Assembly (NCBI RefSeq): GCF_949628265.1
Contig: NC_088788.1
Location: forward strand, 17,546,001-17,610,000
Origin: Cloeon dipterum
Taxonomy: Eukaryota; Arthropoda; Insecta; Ephemeroptera; Baetidae
DNA length: 64,000 nt
Reading direction: 5' to 3'
Position 1 is the first letter of the stretch. Every line of letters begins with the position of its first letter. A program made the position numbers and the translations under genes. Below the pieces are notes generated by a model that searched no databases, was not told the origin of the DNA, and saw nothing but the letters and a program-made list of their open reading frames with translations. Below are positions 13,531 through 25,504 of this stretch, in pieces.

Positions 13531-13815
13531 GCAGTAGCAGTAGCAGCAGCAGCAACCCCCGGATCGAAGCCAGCAGCCGTAGTTTTTAAGGCCTCCAGAC
13601 GTAGCCGAGATTTGGCGTTTTAAACGCTAGTCCTCGGAGTTCGTTTGGTGACGAACCGACGACCACTTGTCCAACTGGTGCAGTGTCTGATTTGCGTATG
13701 CGGAACCAAAAATCGCAAACGTTCATCTGACGACTAATTTTTTTTTATAAATTTGTAAATTTGTATACCGACTACTTGCTCAATTAGTCTGATGTACATT
13801 TTGACCAAAAATAAA

Positions 13816-14612
13816 TTTTTATCGAATGTTACACAGTCAAACGTCACGATTTTTACTCACAGGTAAAGGAACTAGAACCCCGATATTTAGACCAGGTAAA
13901 AATTCCTAACTAGCATATATGATAATTCGAAAAAAACGACTCATACTATTCACTTCAGTAAACACCATTAACATCATTTGAATATTTTAATGAAATGCTA
14001 CTTAATCTAAAGAGCAACAAGTATGTTACGCAGTCGGTTAAGTAAAATATTAGTTTTTTTCAATTTTCTCAGAACATTATAGCGTTATTTGGCCATGCTA
14101 AATTGTTTCCCAGGCACCTATTTCAATTTGTCTTGAATCTTAAATTTTGCGTGCCAATTGCCAATTAAAGTAGAATCTCGTCTTAAAGAAATAAATTTTT
14201 ATATTTCCAGAATAAGAAATACACTACCGCGTATTGTAGAATAACTAAGCTTTGCAACCAATTTTCTATTAAAAAATGCTGGTAGTTTGTGGCTCCTAGA
14301 GAACTGTTATTTAATACGGTAAAAAGAATTTGTCAGGTTTCCATTTTCCATCCTTTTTCTTCCCTCTACAAAATAAGTTTGCCAGCACAAAAAAATAAAA
14401 CAGAAAAAGAAAAAAATATTGCAAATTGAAATCTTGCGAGGCCAGAAGCACCAAAAACGCCAATTAAATTGATTTCAATCCATTTTAAGATTAAAATTAC
14501 ATACAGTTAAAGTTGCGAAAATTTTAATAAATATCATTTTTAAACGTAGGATCAGTCTTTTTACGAATTACCGACCTTTGCCAGGCTCATAGCTCTACAC
14601 TTTGGTGATGTT
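13816..14612. other. AT-rich intergenic
   Basis: No gene or repeat recognised between the polyadenylation signal of the 12.8 kb gene and the SINE-like repeat. Confidence 0.4.
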
Positions 14613-15035
14613 AACCAGCCCGTTGGCTCGCATTTTTAAGGCATTCTCAGTGGTGTCAAAGCAATGGGAGGCATTTGAGCAGTTCGGAGATCTAATACTG
14701 GCTACCCAATGTCAGAGATGGCAAAAATTGGTTAGTTTAGTGACTCGAAATGCTCAAATTGCTCAACGGGCTGGGAGGCGCACCGGCGCCGACTCACCAC
14801 TTGCTAGTTTGCGCACCTTTCCAGCGGCTTTATGGACAAATTTCTGGCGTTTCAATTAAAAGACCTCGGTGCGGGGAGGCGAAAAGATGGCCACAATGGG
14901 CCCAAGCTCCTTTGCGACCACTCGGGCCACTCAGGCACCATGTTATCCGCTCGGTGGTGTTATTGGGGCCTGGGACCCAGTGAGCTCATAGGCCTCATAG
15001 CCCACAAGAAGTGCTGCGCAGAGAGGTTTAAAAAA
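14613..15035 (+). repeat. SINE-like repeat, copy 2 (full length)
   Basis: About 420 bp of GC-rich sequence in AT-rich flanks, colinear with the copy at 44.8 kb. The first about 160 bp is bounded by a 10-bp inverted pair (CAGCCCGTTG and CAACGGGCTG), followed by GGGAGGCGCACCGGCGCCGA, TTTCCAGCGGC, GGGGAGGCGAAAAGATGGCC and the GTGTTATTGGGGCC segment. It ends in an A-rich tail (GGTTTAAAAAAAAAGG). No reading frame is shared between copies. I do not see clear A and B boxes, so a tRNA or 5S origin is unproven. Confidence 0.8.
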
Positions 15036-16211
15036 AAAGGAAAAAAACATAAAAACTACTCGTCGAAAATTTTCTTCCCAGTAAACTGTTAAGGAACTAT
15101 GGAAGCCGTTTTTTTAATAATTTTTTAATTTAATAGACGCGTATGAAAGCTTACGTTATTGATTTGATTACTTAGATCATTCAAAGATATAAGTAATATG
15201 ATTAAATAAAATCATGTTAAAACTTGTATAGGATCAAAGAGGTATGAGATTCATTTACTATACTAAAAAATATTTTTTAACAAGAATTGCAGCATAATTT
15301 CATGAAGTGAGCATTTGTACTTTGCGAAGATTAGAAGCAGATAATTGAGTCCGTCACGTTGATGCATTGTTCCACTCAGATGGCTTGAACTGTGGTGCTA
15401 GATGCCAAGGTAAACCAGCGAGGCAATAATTTTTGAATTTTTCAATTTCCTTCGTCATGCGTCGAGTCAGTCGAGTGCCATTTACAACCACTTAAAATTT
15501 TATCACAGCAATGTCAAATAGTTACTATCCAACGAGTTCGCAAAGGTGAAAAATATTAAAAAAAAACTATTACACAATATTTAGCACCAAAAACAAATTC
15601 TTCGTTATTTAAAACTTTTTTGAGAGCTTTAGTAGAGAAGAGCTTAATATTTTTATTAAAAAAATAAAAGGAAGATATTCAACCGAATATTTGCAGTTTT
15701 AACTTTGATGCTTCAATATTGTTTGTGAGGAGCGTTCGTCCGCTCTATAGGTTGGGAAAATTAATCCTATATTAGACTGATCCATAGATGGTACACACTG
15801 ATGCAAAATATTTAAATTACAAAAATTCGGGAGTAAACCAAAATTTTTCAGTAGCATACAAGTCAGAAGTTTATTGTAATAAACTTTTGATTATTTTCAA
15901 GTCTTTCTCACTGAGTCTCTAATAACACACTTCTCACGAGGTAATTGGCGTTTACGACGAGTGCAAGCCTATTCGTTATGAGCACTCACAGTTAAAAACG
16001 AGCTTTAAACACGATTTACCGTGAACCCCAAAGTGGCCCTGAGCTTCGCTGCTCTTTATAATGCGGCAGGCGCAAACAAAAACAAGCAAGCAATCATCTC
16101 TCTGCATGTGAAGATAAACGAGAAGGGCGGTGAAATAAAAATTCGATCGCCTGCCTGCTTGGCAATGCATGCAGCGCAAGAGATGAAGTCACGGTGAATG
16201 AAGCTGCCTCA
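15036..16211. other. AT-rich intergenic with a possible old repeat
   Basis: No gene seen. The stretch at about 15740-15840 resembles 27805-27905 (shared CTATAGGTTGG-like and ACTGATGCAAAA segments) and may be an old dispersed repeat. Confidence 0.35.
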
Positions 16212-16386
16212 AGGATGACCACTTGGCTGATTATGTGAGCGTGCATTTGTTGCTATCACAGCCGCCCCCACCGCCACAGAAAACAATGCACGCCCGCGAT
16301 CACAATTTCAGCCGTTCAAACTGGCTGAAGATTTTTTTGAAAATGATTATTTCCGCAGGTGGGGGTCTCACCGAGGCATATATAAA
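16212..16386 (+). promoter_or_regulatory. Promoter of the 16.4 kb gene: conserved upstream module, GGTGGGGGTC element and TATA box
   Basis: TATATAAA is at 16379-16386 and GGTGGGGGTCTCACC at 16358-16372. Further upstream, GGATGACCACTTGG, a GTGAGCGTGCATTT segment, TGCTATCA and GCCGCCCC recur in the same order before the 21.1 kb paralogue, so this module was duplicated with the gene and has been kept. Confidence 0.75.
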
Positions 16387-16439
16387 CCCCTGGGGTCGAC
16401 GAGCAAAGCAGATCACAGCACAGATCAACAATTATCATC

Positions 16440-16820
16440 ATGTTCAAGCTCGTGAGTATTCATCGGTTTTAACTGTCCTCTTTTTTGGACTTTATTTTTT
16501 ATTTCTTGACAATTTCCAGTTTTGTCTTTCATTAAATTAAATTTTTGTTTCTATTATGCCATCTATTGAATTCAAATGAAATCTAATCCAAATTTCCCCT
16601 CTCTTAGGTCGCTTTCTTCGCCCTCCTGGCCGTGGCCAGCGCTGGAGTCGTCGCCCCTCTGGCCTACTCCGCTCCTCTGGCCTACGCCGCCCCCGCCGTC
16701 CACGCCCCCATCGCCTATGCCGCCCCCGGAGTTGCCCCTGTCGCCTACGCTCCCCGTCTGGCTTACTCGGCGCCCCTCGCCTACGCTCACGCCCCCGTCG
16801 TCAAGACCTACCTGGGCTAA
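16440..16820 (+). CDS. Small AYSAPLAYAAP-repeat cuticular protein (74 aa)
   Basis: The exons are 16440-16451 (MFKL) and 16608-16820, joined in phase 0 over a 156-nt intron. Signal peptide MFKLVAFFALLAVASAG is followed by VVAPLAYSAPLAYAAPAVHA and further A-P-[VIL]-A-Y units, ending APVVKTYLG. There is no Cys, no Trp and no R&R domain. The whole mature part is a tandem of Ala/Pro/Tyr units typical of low-complexity cuticular proteins; the Tyr residues could serve in cross-linking, which is inference. AATAAA is at 16932-16937. The closest relative is the 21.1 kb gene, of the same length and with the same YLG end. The 17.7 kb relic is a decayed copy. Confidence 0.9.
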
Positions 16821-16937
16821 GCTGACTTGCTGTGACCTCATCATGGACTGATACTCAACAACCCTGAACGCACCCCCTACAAGCGAATGTGATTTGGAGC
16901 TTGACTGTTGAAATTGTTACCTATCCCCTCAAATAAA

Positions 16938-17692
16938 TATAATTATCATAGCATCATAATTTTAATCTTTTTAATTTTTCCAAACACAAAATGTTAGGGA
17001 ATCTTAGGAGCATTGTAGTTAAGGCTATATACGTATTTAGTAATTTTTACTCTAATATAATATGAATTTCAAGCAATTGAAAGCCTCTATAAAATTAACA
17101 GACTTCACAACTTTTCTTTGACAAGATTTCACGTTCTTTTTTTATTCATTAAAGTTTGCAACAAAACTAGATTCTGGATATTTTAAATAGTCATCTGAAA
17201 TAGTTTTAACTAGATTTTCTTTCTACCCTTTTTAACGAAAAAAATTGTTTATATAGACCGCTTGAAACTAAATGAAAATAAAAAACCACTTTGACTCATT
17301 AAAATAATTTTTTTAACAAAACAAAATTGGATTTTCACACTTTGGACTACACTCTCGCACTCAAAAAAGTTATTGAACCATCCTGTTTTTATAAGAACGT
17401 TTGTGGTTTACTCTACTGTCACGATGATTGTTACAAAATTAACTCCTCTTTTCTTTCTATCCGTAAGGTGATACTTAAAATGAGCAGCTAGAAAATTTAC
17501 ATCTCGCAAATTATGGCAGTAAAAATTGTGGTTATCAGGTGAAGACTTCCAAGGGGTCTAGAAAAATCGTTTCTAATTTTTTTGTCGTTTATATTTTATT
17601 GAAGTAGGATTTGCCTAGAATCGTTTTAATTTGTATAAATGAGCTAGTAGGCATATTATTGTTTTTGATCGCCCGCAGCTGGTCCCATCGCC
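16938..17692. other. AT-rich intergenic
   Basis: No gene or recognisable repeat seen. The last part is the decayed promoter region of the relic that follows. Confidence 0.4.
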
Positions 17693-17864
17693 ATGTTCAA
17701 GCTCGAAAGTCCTTTGAAAATTTTTACTAAAATTTCATTTTAAAATTAAAACCCACTTCAAGGTTGCCTTCACTGCCCTCCTGTCCATGGCCACCATTGT
17801 TTTCGTCGCCCCCGTCACCTATGCTCACCCCGGTCCATTTGCCGCCCCCGTTACCCTTGCCTAG
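17693..17864 (+). pseudogene. Decayed copy of an MFKL/AYSAP cuticular gene
   Basis: ATGTTCAAGCTC (MFKL) at 17693-17704 is identical to exon 1 of the 16.4 and 21.1 kb genes, but the donor that should read GTGAGT reads GAAAGT, so normal splicing is lost. A second exon at 17763-17864, after an AAG acceptor, reads VAFTALLSMATIVFVAPVTY and stops after 33 codons, before most of the repeat domain. Upstream there is only an ATATTATT remnant where a TATA box would be. Donor loss, promoter decay and shortening together argue for a dead tandem duplicate of subgroup b. Confidence 0.82.
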
Positions 17865-20774
17865 ATAAAATGCTTTGCAGAAACTCACGCAGGTCGCTCG
17901 CATTCTATATAAATGCACGACTTTTAATTGGCAATCATGCCTTTGACCGAGCTCGCAAGAAACGCTCGTTAGTCTAGTTGCAGAAGACAACCTTGGTCAC
18001 GTGAATCCTCAGCTTCTTTATTGACTCTTTGCTTTAGCAGAAAACGTGATCAAATAAGTAACAATTATCTGTCCTGTAAATTGATATTTATTTACAAACT
18101 GTATTTAGAATCCGCACTCCTTCCTAAGCTGACTGTGACAGATTCTTTTAGTTATTTTATTTTAATGATTCAGTAAACTCTTTAGTTAACTGAATTTTCA
18201 TTTTTATATTTCAACTTAACTAGCTCGCGCGTGAATTTGTGGAATGGGGCCGATCTAATATAGACCGATTGAGGATGATTTTTAAAAACAAAAATTGAGC
18301 ATCGTGAAAAACTCAATAGGTGAATGTGAAATTTTCTATTGCGCTCTGCGCTGGTCAGGAAAGGTAGTAATCAAAATAATTTCAAACCAGTTCTACATTT
18401 GATTAAGATATTGATATCCTTGCAAAATTATAAGACGCAAACAAGCATATGGATATTTATTAGTACCCGCCATACATGGTTTCAAATTAATATATTGTAT
18501 TTTATATTGTTTTATAATACTGCAAACGTCATTCATGATGCTCAATATTTGATAATATACGTCGTAATTTAATTTTTGTAGAATTTTTATCCAGTGAAGA
18601 ATTACACATTCTAATTTGATTATTTCATTTTATAAAAAACGCATTATAAAAATAATAACATGAAAAAGATTTTTAGTGAACATTGCAAGAAGAAAAAAAA
18701 GATTCTATGGCAGTCATAAATTCCTGATTTTGTGAAAAATAATCAGGCAAACTTTATTTTCATAATTTCATACAATATAATTTTTTATTCGTGGATCATT
18801 TTAATGGGCTGGCACTGCAATATCGGTCAAGCAATGCAAGAATAAGTAAAGCAATTTGCCAGCGAGAATGCGTCAAGTTGAGTCGTTGCAATTCAATCGA
18901 TGCGAGTGATCCGGGTGCCAAGTTTTCATCCATAAGGGCATCAGGGCGTGTTTCTCAAACTGAAAAGTGACTGTGCACAAAGCGGCCGCGGCACGTTTTC
19001 TGCGCGACGAATATACACCTTCACAAAAGAGAGAGAAACACAGACATGCAGTCAGTGTGCGTGGCGAGCGAGTTAAAAGTTGTCATCCTTGTTTGGCCGG
19101 GCGGTGGATTGGATATCATTTTAACTCAGGCGCGACGGTAAATTTGCTGCGTGTATATATGTCTCTCTCAGCGGCGTGGGTGGCTGTGCAAGGACCACGA
19201 CTCGCGGCTTCTCGTGGCCCAGCTGACAATGAGCACAAATCTCTGCACTTCTGTGCAACACGTTTTTTCAATTATTTTCTCCGCGTAACTACGCACTCTC
19301 ATAATTGCAACGATTATATAAATCACAGAAGTGGGCTTGGTGCCAGTAAAAAATATTGTATTTTTGCACTCCGATTTGTTTTACTTGCCCTAATAAGGAT
19401 TGAAAATAATTAATTCCAAGAAAATATCTTGAAATGATTTTGTGGCTAAATTAAATCGTTTAAGTAATGATAAAATTTATGAGCATTAATGCGATTCTAA
19501 GAAATTTTTTGGTGTTGAGTTAATACTTAAAAAGTGCCCCAAATAATTTTGAAATTTCTATTTACGTTAATTTTTAAATAAAAGTTTTATTTACAATTGG
19601 AAGCTAATATTTATAATTATTACTTATATATTGATACTGGAAATCGTTGATTTGAATTCGTTAATTTTTTGTGAACTCGTATTTTGGAACGGTACTTACA
19701 CCCTAAAATGAAAATTTGTTTTAATTCTAAGTTTTGCCAAAGTTTAAGGTCCAAGTGAATGTTTATTTTAGGCGTTCAATTCCCACGAATTTTTTAAATT
19801 CTCGTTCGATTCACTTATTGGAAGCCTTTTTATTTCATGAATTACTGCCTTAAAACCTTTCGCGGATAAGAAAATATTAAAGTCGATCATTTAAGATGCC
19901 GGAAAGCTGAAAATACGAGTTAAGTGTCAATCAAGAGTACATTTTTGCCAAAGTGCCGATTCATTGCTGGTGTGATTGATAGAGCTGCTCTTATTGTCCG
20001 ACAACACGGAATCGCTTGGCTTGTTTGCATCTGCGTTAAATCTATAGGAAACGCTGGAGAACCCTTTTCAAGGTGCAAGGTCGAAAGCAGGAAAGGAATT
20101 GTCTTCGCAGCGGCCTACAACACAAAAGCTTAACTCGGTATTGATTCCTGCACCGCCTCCTTTTCAATCAGTAAATTGACACTTTAAATAATCGACAAGG
20201 ATATTTATGGTGAACAGTTCAAACGAGAAACAAATAAAATTATCTGACATTAAAAGTTATTCAAATGTTAAAAACTGGATAAAAACAACTGTATTGATTT
20301 TGTTATTGATTATTTTTTTTACAGAGGTGGAACTCAACATTCATTCTTTTATTAAATATTTTATTTATAGCTACATAAAACGGCAGAAAATTGAAAATTG
20401 TGTATCACTTTTAGGTGAGAAGCAAATTTTCTGCCATGTGGGTTTGCATTTGCCTTCCTGGTGGCCTGAAATTATTACTTGAACTACCTCAAGAACGTCA
20501 CCCTTCCTGTAATATTAATGGTAGGCTATGATCTAGTTTTCAACAATTAAGAAATGTATTCAAATTGTTTATATTTAAAAGGATTTTTTAAATAAAAGCA
20601 ATAAATTGCAAATTATCGTAAAAATCTACACGCTTCCTTCTTCGTCCAAACGAAGCTTAGTTGGAATTGACTGTTTTTTTCTTAATGCTGGTTTAGGCTT
20701 ATTCTCCTGCAATGGTTTTATTTCATGAAGTCTCTTTACATAAATTTGATTGGATTTATACGCGAGGCCGCTTT
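17865..20774. other. AT-rich intergenic with one GC-richer patch
   Basis: No credible gene seen. A patch of more balanced composition at about 18960-19230 has an open frame, but its residues (many Arg, His, Ser, Cys) look random and no promoter or splice context supports it. Confidence 0.4.
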
Positions 20775-21000
20775 AGGATGACCACTCGGCGTCTACCTGA
20801 TTGTGAGTGTGCATTTTTTGCTATCAGGGCCGCCCCTCCACCGTACCAACAATGCATGAACGATCAGAACAACACACGCCTGCGATGGGAAAATCAAAAG
20901 TCTACAGCTCGAACAAATCCCGATTTGTTTTTATTTTTTTTTATCTTTTGGAAATAACGAGCATTTCCTCAGGTGGGGGTCCATCCGAAGCGTATATAAG
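20775..21000 (+). promoter_or_regulatory. Promoter of the 21.1 kb gene: conserved module, GGTGGGGGTCC element and TATA box
   Basis: TATATAAG is at 20993-21000 and GGTGGGGGTCCATCC at 20972-20986. The upstream module GGATGACCACTCGG, TGTGAGTGTGCATTTT, TGCTATCA and GCCGCCCCTCC matches that of the 16.4 kb gene, although the spacer between the parts differs. Confidence 0.75.
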
Positions 21001-21052
21001 ACCCTGGATTCAACTACCAAGGCAGATCACAACCCAGATCAACAATCTCAAC

Positions 21053-21555
21053 ATGTTCAAGCTCGTGAGTATTCAGCGTCTCTTTGAATTTCAAATTTTT
21101 CTTCAAAACTTCATTTCAAATCGTTTACACTTTTTAACCACATTCTCGCAATCGGTTTAGTTGCATTTGATGCACCTTTTAATTTTTGTAAGTCCTATAT
21201 TTATCCACACAATTCTTGTTTTTGAAAAGTATAAAATGAAAATTTTCTTTTAATCTGAATCGATTTTTTTTGGTCTTACTAAAGAGATATCCAAATTTTG
21301 ATTCAAATGTTTAAACTAATGTTAAAAATTCATGATTTTCAGTTCGCTTTCGCTGCCCTCCTGGCTGTTGCCAGCGCTGGAATCGTCGCCCCTGTGGCCT
21401 ACTCGGCCCCACTGACCTATGCCGCCCCCGCCGTCCACGCCCCCGTCGCCTATGCCTCCCACGCTGTTGCCCCCGTTGCCTACGCCGGCCGCGCCTTCTC
21501 CGCGCCTATCGCCTACGGAGCATCTCCCCTGTACAGAGCAGGCTACCTCGGCTAA
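21053..21555 (+). CDS. Small AYSAP-repeat cuticular protein (74 aa)
   Basis: The exons are 21053-21064 (MFKL) and 21343-21555, joined in phase 0 over a 278-nt intron. Signal peptide MFKLFAFAALLAVASAG; mature part IVAPVAYSAPLTYAAPAVHA, then PVAYASHAVAPVAYAGRA and an ending ASPLYRAGYLG. It has the same length as the 16.4 kb protein, the same AVHAP[VI]AYA core and the same YLG end, so the two are tandem paralogues with matching promoters. AATAAA is at 21661-21666. A structural role in cuticle is inferred. Confidence 0.9.
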
Positions 21556-21741
21556 GTGCCTTCAATGTGACATGCACGGACTGATAAATTGCACACAACA
21601 CTGATCGCATATCCCCAGACTGTTTTCGATCTTCAATGTTGAAATTGATTCCTATCCTCAAATAAATGTAATATTGAATGAATTTTTGTGTTTAATTATT
21701 ACATATATAATTCGCATGAATTCATAGTTAATTCATAATTA

Positions 21742-22000
21742 AGGGTTGGGAATTCAAGTCTACGGTACAACTCTTCAGGCAAGCCCCGAAGGAATTGGGA
21801 CTTGGTCATCCGGTCCTGAAGACTACTTCGAGAGGAGGCTGTCTCGCCCGCGTAGAATGGCTGGATGCGGATGCGGGGGCGTGCCTCCGCAACTAAAACG
21901 GTGTGGTTCTTGGGTAACGGCTTTGGGTCTGCACTTGCAGGCGCCGGGGCAGTTCATTCCGAGTGATTTCACGACAAAGACATTCTCCATTTTATATTCT
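21742..22000. other. GC-rich island of unknown origin
   Basis: About 260 bp of clearly GC-rich sequence (GGCAAGCCCCGAAGGAATTG, GGATGCGGATGCGGGGGCGTG, GGCGCCGGGGCAG) stand out from AT-rich flanks. An open frame runs through but its residues resemble no family I know, and no promoter or splice sites frame it. It is not a copy of the SINE-like repeat. It may be a fragment of a transposon or of another repeat. Confidence 0.4.
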
Positions 22001-23448
22001 GTTCGTCTGAATTTAATTTAGATTCCTGCAGGTGAGCACAAATCACATTAATTTTAAGACTATATTGAGAGTCACACTTTCAACAGTCTGAAAACCTGCT
22101 AGAAATCAATTCTGAAGACTGACAATCTAATTAAAAATCGCACAAAATGATCTTCTTTGCTGGCGCAATGGGCATATAAAAGATTTTCTTTAAAAAATTG
22201 ATTTTAGGATAGTTGATAAATGCAATTCTTTTTAAATGTTTCTTTTAAAGTGCAAAGATTTAACTCATTTTATTTCTCAGATATAACAGGTAAAATAAAA
22301 TATTTTAAAATTAAATTTTGATGTCGCGAAATAACGCGCTATGGCAAATATAGACTTTTGTAGTGTTGCAGTGATCGAGCGCGTCACTGAAAATCATAAC
22401 CAGGATATTAACAAAATTTCTACTACCTCGACTACTCACACTACAGCCGCGATGGAAAAAATAGCAAAAGTAGAATTCATATAAATTTTAAACAGCTATG
22501 AAAACTGGGAAAGTAAAAAAATACTTTTTTCCAAAATTTTCAATTGCCTGGGCGCCTGGAAATGGCGCCTCCGGTCAATGGCAGGCCAAAGAGTGTCACG
22601 ACCGTCACGTAAAATTTACGTAAAATTTATTGACCAAACAAAATTAACTACTCCCTACAGGAAAAACACAATAAAACGTCAAGAATTTTATTTCAAACAC
22701 AATTTTCGCGAATATGTTGCTTTGGAAAGCAGAATTTTAGTAAAATGAAGCAAACAAATATAAATAATTTTAATGAAGAAAATATTTAATTTACTTCTGT
22801 TCTTACAAAAATAACCTTTGTCTAGTTGAAAGCAGTTGAGCCAGCTCCTTTGGCCTTATCAGTAGAATTTGTTAAGTTTTAAATAAAATCCAGCACAATG
22901 CAGAAAAAAGCTTAGAGGCCCATATAGAAACGGATTCAATTGACGGACAATAGCTAATTTAAAAAACTTTTTCATGTGTGTTTATTTCGTTTTTCATTTT
23001 AGATTTTTCGTGTTTTCCATTAGAATACCTAATTACGAAATTAAAAAAAAACAATAAGGAAAATGAAGAATATTTTAAAATGCCCTTTTCTTAACGAATT
23101 TCGAGTAAATATATGTATAACACATATTTCGTTGGTTACAAATCGTTAACCACATGAATTCAGCTTTTAAAAAAGAGCTGAAAGATATCGAATTCATATG
23201 GTTTACTTAATAAGTTATATTTTCTTGAAATTTTATAATTTTATTAAATAATATTAAGCTTTTATCAAAAAATGTACCTAAAAGTCATCAATTTTTAGAA
23301 ATATCAAATTTTGGGCTATCAAGTTAAAAGAAAAGGATGTGTTCAATTTTCATTTGCAGCGTTTAATTTAAATTTTTACATCTTATTCACAGGAGCAGGA
23401 GACATTGCACAATTTTTCTCTGCAAGCCAAAGAGTTCAGTTGATAAGC
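22001..23448. other. AT-rich intergenic
   Basis: No gene seen. It ends with the 3' untranslated region of the minus-strand gene that follows; GTGAATAAGATG (minus strand, about 23381-23392) may be its variant polyadenylation signal. Confidence 0.4.
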
Positions 23449-23787
23449 TCAGACGTAGTGGACAGCGGGGGCGGCTGCGACGTAGGGCGCAGAGTAAGCG
23501 TAGGGGCTGAAGGGGCTAGCGACGTAGCGGGCGGAGGCGACCACGGGGGCGGAAGCGACCAGGGGGGCAGAGTAGACGAGGCCGTTGTAGTTGCGAGCGA
23601 TGTACTGCGAGCTGGTGGCCAGGGGCACGGCGGCCGGCACGGTGTAGGCGGCGGCCACAACGCCGGGCTTGGGCTCGGGGGCGGCGGAGGCGGCAAGCAC
23701 CACGCAGGCGGTCACGAACAGCTGAAATGAAATTTTAGTCAATTTTTGAAAAATAAAACCTGACTGGATACTCACAAGCTTGAACAT
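23449..23787 (-). CDS. Ala/Val/Tyr-rich cuticular protein, ASARYVASP type (94 aa)
   Basis: Minus-strand exons are 23776-23787 (MFKL) and 23449-23721, joined in phase 0 over a 54-nt intron with GTGAGT donor and TTTCAG acceptor. The signal peptide (MFKL, then LFVTACVVLAASA) is followed by APEPKPGVVAAAYTVPAAVP, SSQYIARNYNGLVYSAP, repeats of PVVASA and RYVASPF, and an ending YVAAAPAVHYV. The intron is a multiple of three with no in-frame stop, so retention would insert 18 residues inside the signal peptide; the spliced form is the sensible one. The 28.4 kb gene is a close copy. A cuticular role is inferred from composition and family context. Confidence 0.9.
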   Translation of the reverse strand: MFKLVSIQSGFIFQKLTKISFQLFVTACVVLAASAAPEPKPGVVAAAYTVPAAVPLATSSQYIARNYNGLVYSAPLVASAPVVASARYVASPFSPYAYSAPYVAAAPAVHYV

Positions 23788-23847
23788 TTTGGTAGAGGTG
23801 TGTGAGTGCAGTTGGGTGAACTGATGCTCATCACTGGGTCACCGTTC

Positions 23848-23867
23848 TTTTTATACGATGACCACCA
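23848..23867 (-). promoter_or_regulatory. TATA box and TGGTGGTCA element of the 23.5 kb gene
   Basis: On the minus strand TATAAAAA is at 23848-23855, with TGGTGGTCA 3 bp upstream at 23859-23867. The 28.4 kb paralogue has TGGTGGTAA at the same spacing. Confidence 0.75.
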
Positions 23868-25454
23868 CTGAGTGGCCAACAATGGAGAAAGCGTGCGTCG
23901 CTGACCATCGACATTCAGATCGCGTGCCAAACGTTATGTAAGCATTGTTATGATTAGGAGTGCGAGCCGAGGTGGAGGCCAATCAATATTGTATCACAGT
24001 TGCAAAATCGTGGGAACATCGCAAAACATCTTCCTATTCAGTTCACTGCTGAATCAATAAAATCATCGAGCTGGCATTTTCTTGGCAATCAAATATTACT
24101 ATTTGCAAACCTACCAGAAACATTTAATTCGTGATTTATTACTAATTTCCACATAGGGCACTACCGTTTATTGAAAAAAGCTGTCAAATTTAACCAATTT
24201 TGTTCTTTCTTTCATTTTTAATAATTTTTTCCGTATTTCGATTTCCAGTAAGAGTCATATTTTTCTCCAAATTAGACTGAAAAAGAATAACAAAATTTTA
24301 AATCCATTTTTAAGTAAGTGCTAAAAATGTCACTAAAGAAATAAAAGGAATTTCTATATACAACTCATGTTTTTGTACTGCAATATTAAATATTTTTATG
24401 ATTTACTATACAAATGCATGTTGTTAGGGAAAATGTGCCAAAAGTTATGTCTTTAGCGAAGCAGTGGGTATTTTCTCGAAAAAAAAATACGGGTGATTAT
24501 AAACATGTAAATAACTTCATTTTTTCCCCGGATGCTTCAAAATATTGACAAAACCTCCAACACTGAATTAAAAAAATTGATAGCATTCACCAAATGTCCT
24601 CATGCAATTTTTTTAAATCATCTTTTATAGTGAAAAATTAAAAATCGATAAATTTCATGACCGTGTGTCAGATACATTTTGTATTGTTCAAAATTTTCCA
24701 CATTCTAAATGCACAGAGAGTCGTGCCAATGATTGCAAATGCATTCGAGGTTTTCATAAATTTATTTTACTGCTGAATTCTCATATCAAGAAATTTGCAA
24801 AACAAATTAATTTTTACGCCAGAAAATGAACATATTGCTCAATAATTAGTGCAAATCAGTGTCGGATAGGGTTCTTTGAAACGTTTGAGGTCGTATTTTT
24901 TGTCTCGTAATGATTGAAAAGTGATATAAAATGTGGTGAGGCGTGTCCTTGGGTGACATAAACAGGCGTAACGCTTTATAAATGGCTTTTGTATAATTGC
25001 TTTGGATGTTTCACTTTTAGACGAGTGCAGAGCATTTAGTGAAACAATGACACTCAGAGTCTGTGTGCATATAATAATTTGGCGCATAATCTGGCGGCAA
25101 CTGCCTCTGTGATAGACACTTGACTCATTCCCAGCCGCGCTCATCAATATTCTATAAATGAAAATAGAATTCTAGGCCGGCTTGGTGTGCGTTACATGCA
25201 CACGCCTAATCGATCGAATTAATATTCTTGGGCCGCCGCCGTCTCGACACTCGTCCTTAGCATTGTTTTTTCTTCGAAATTCCATCCGCACTCTTTGGGG
25301 AAGCTGCAGTTTGGCCTCTACGCGAAATACACACACGCCTTGTGACATAACAATAAAGTGGTGCGGTAATTGCTGCCTGCTAATAAAACAAATATCGAAA
25401 CTGTAAGTGGCAGGAAGGCCTATTGCAAATTGCACATTAGACCGGCTCTCGCAG
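23868..25454. other. Intergenic between divergent cuticular genes
   Basis: Lies between the head-to-head genes at 23.5 kb (minus) and 25.5 kb (plus). No gene seen in it. Sequence shared by both promoters was not obvious. Confidence 0.4.
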
Positions 25455-25462
25455 TATAAAAA
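25455..25462 (+). promoter_or_regulatory. TATA box of the 25.5 kb gene
   Basis: TATAAAAA in the context GCAGTATAAAAAGC lies 43 nt before the ATG. Confidence 0.83.
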
Positions 25463-25504
25463 GCAAACGAGCTGCTCGAGGAGCATCAGTCACTCGCAAC
25501 AACA

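Noticed and set aside
13161-13589. Arg/Pro-rich frame overlapping the 12.8 kb gene in another phase
   Set aside because: It runs across the intron and is a shifted reading of the GC-rich exon.
18967-19413. 148-codon open frame in a GC-richer patch
   Set aside because: Random-looking composition and no supporting promoter, splice sites or polyadenylation signal.
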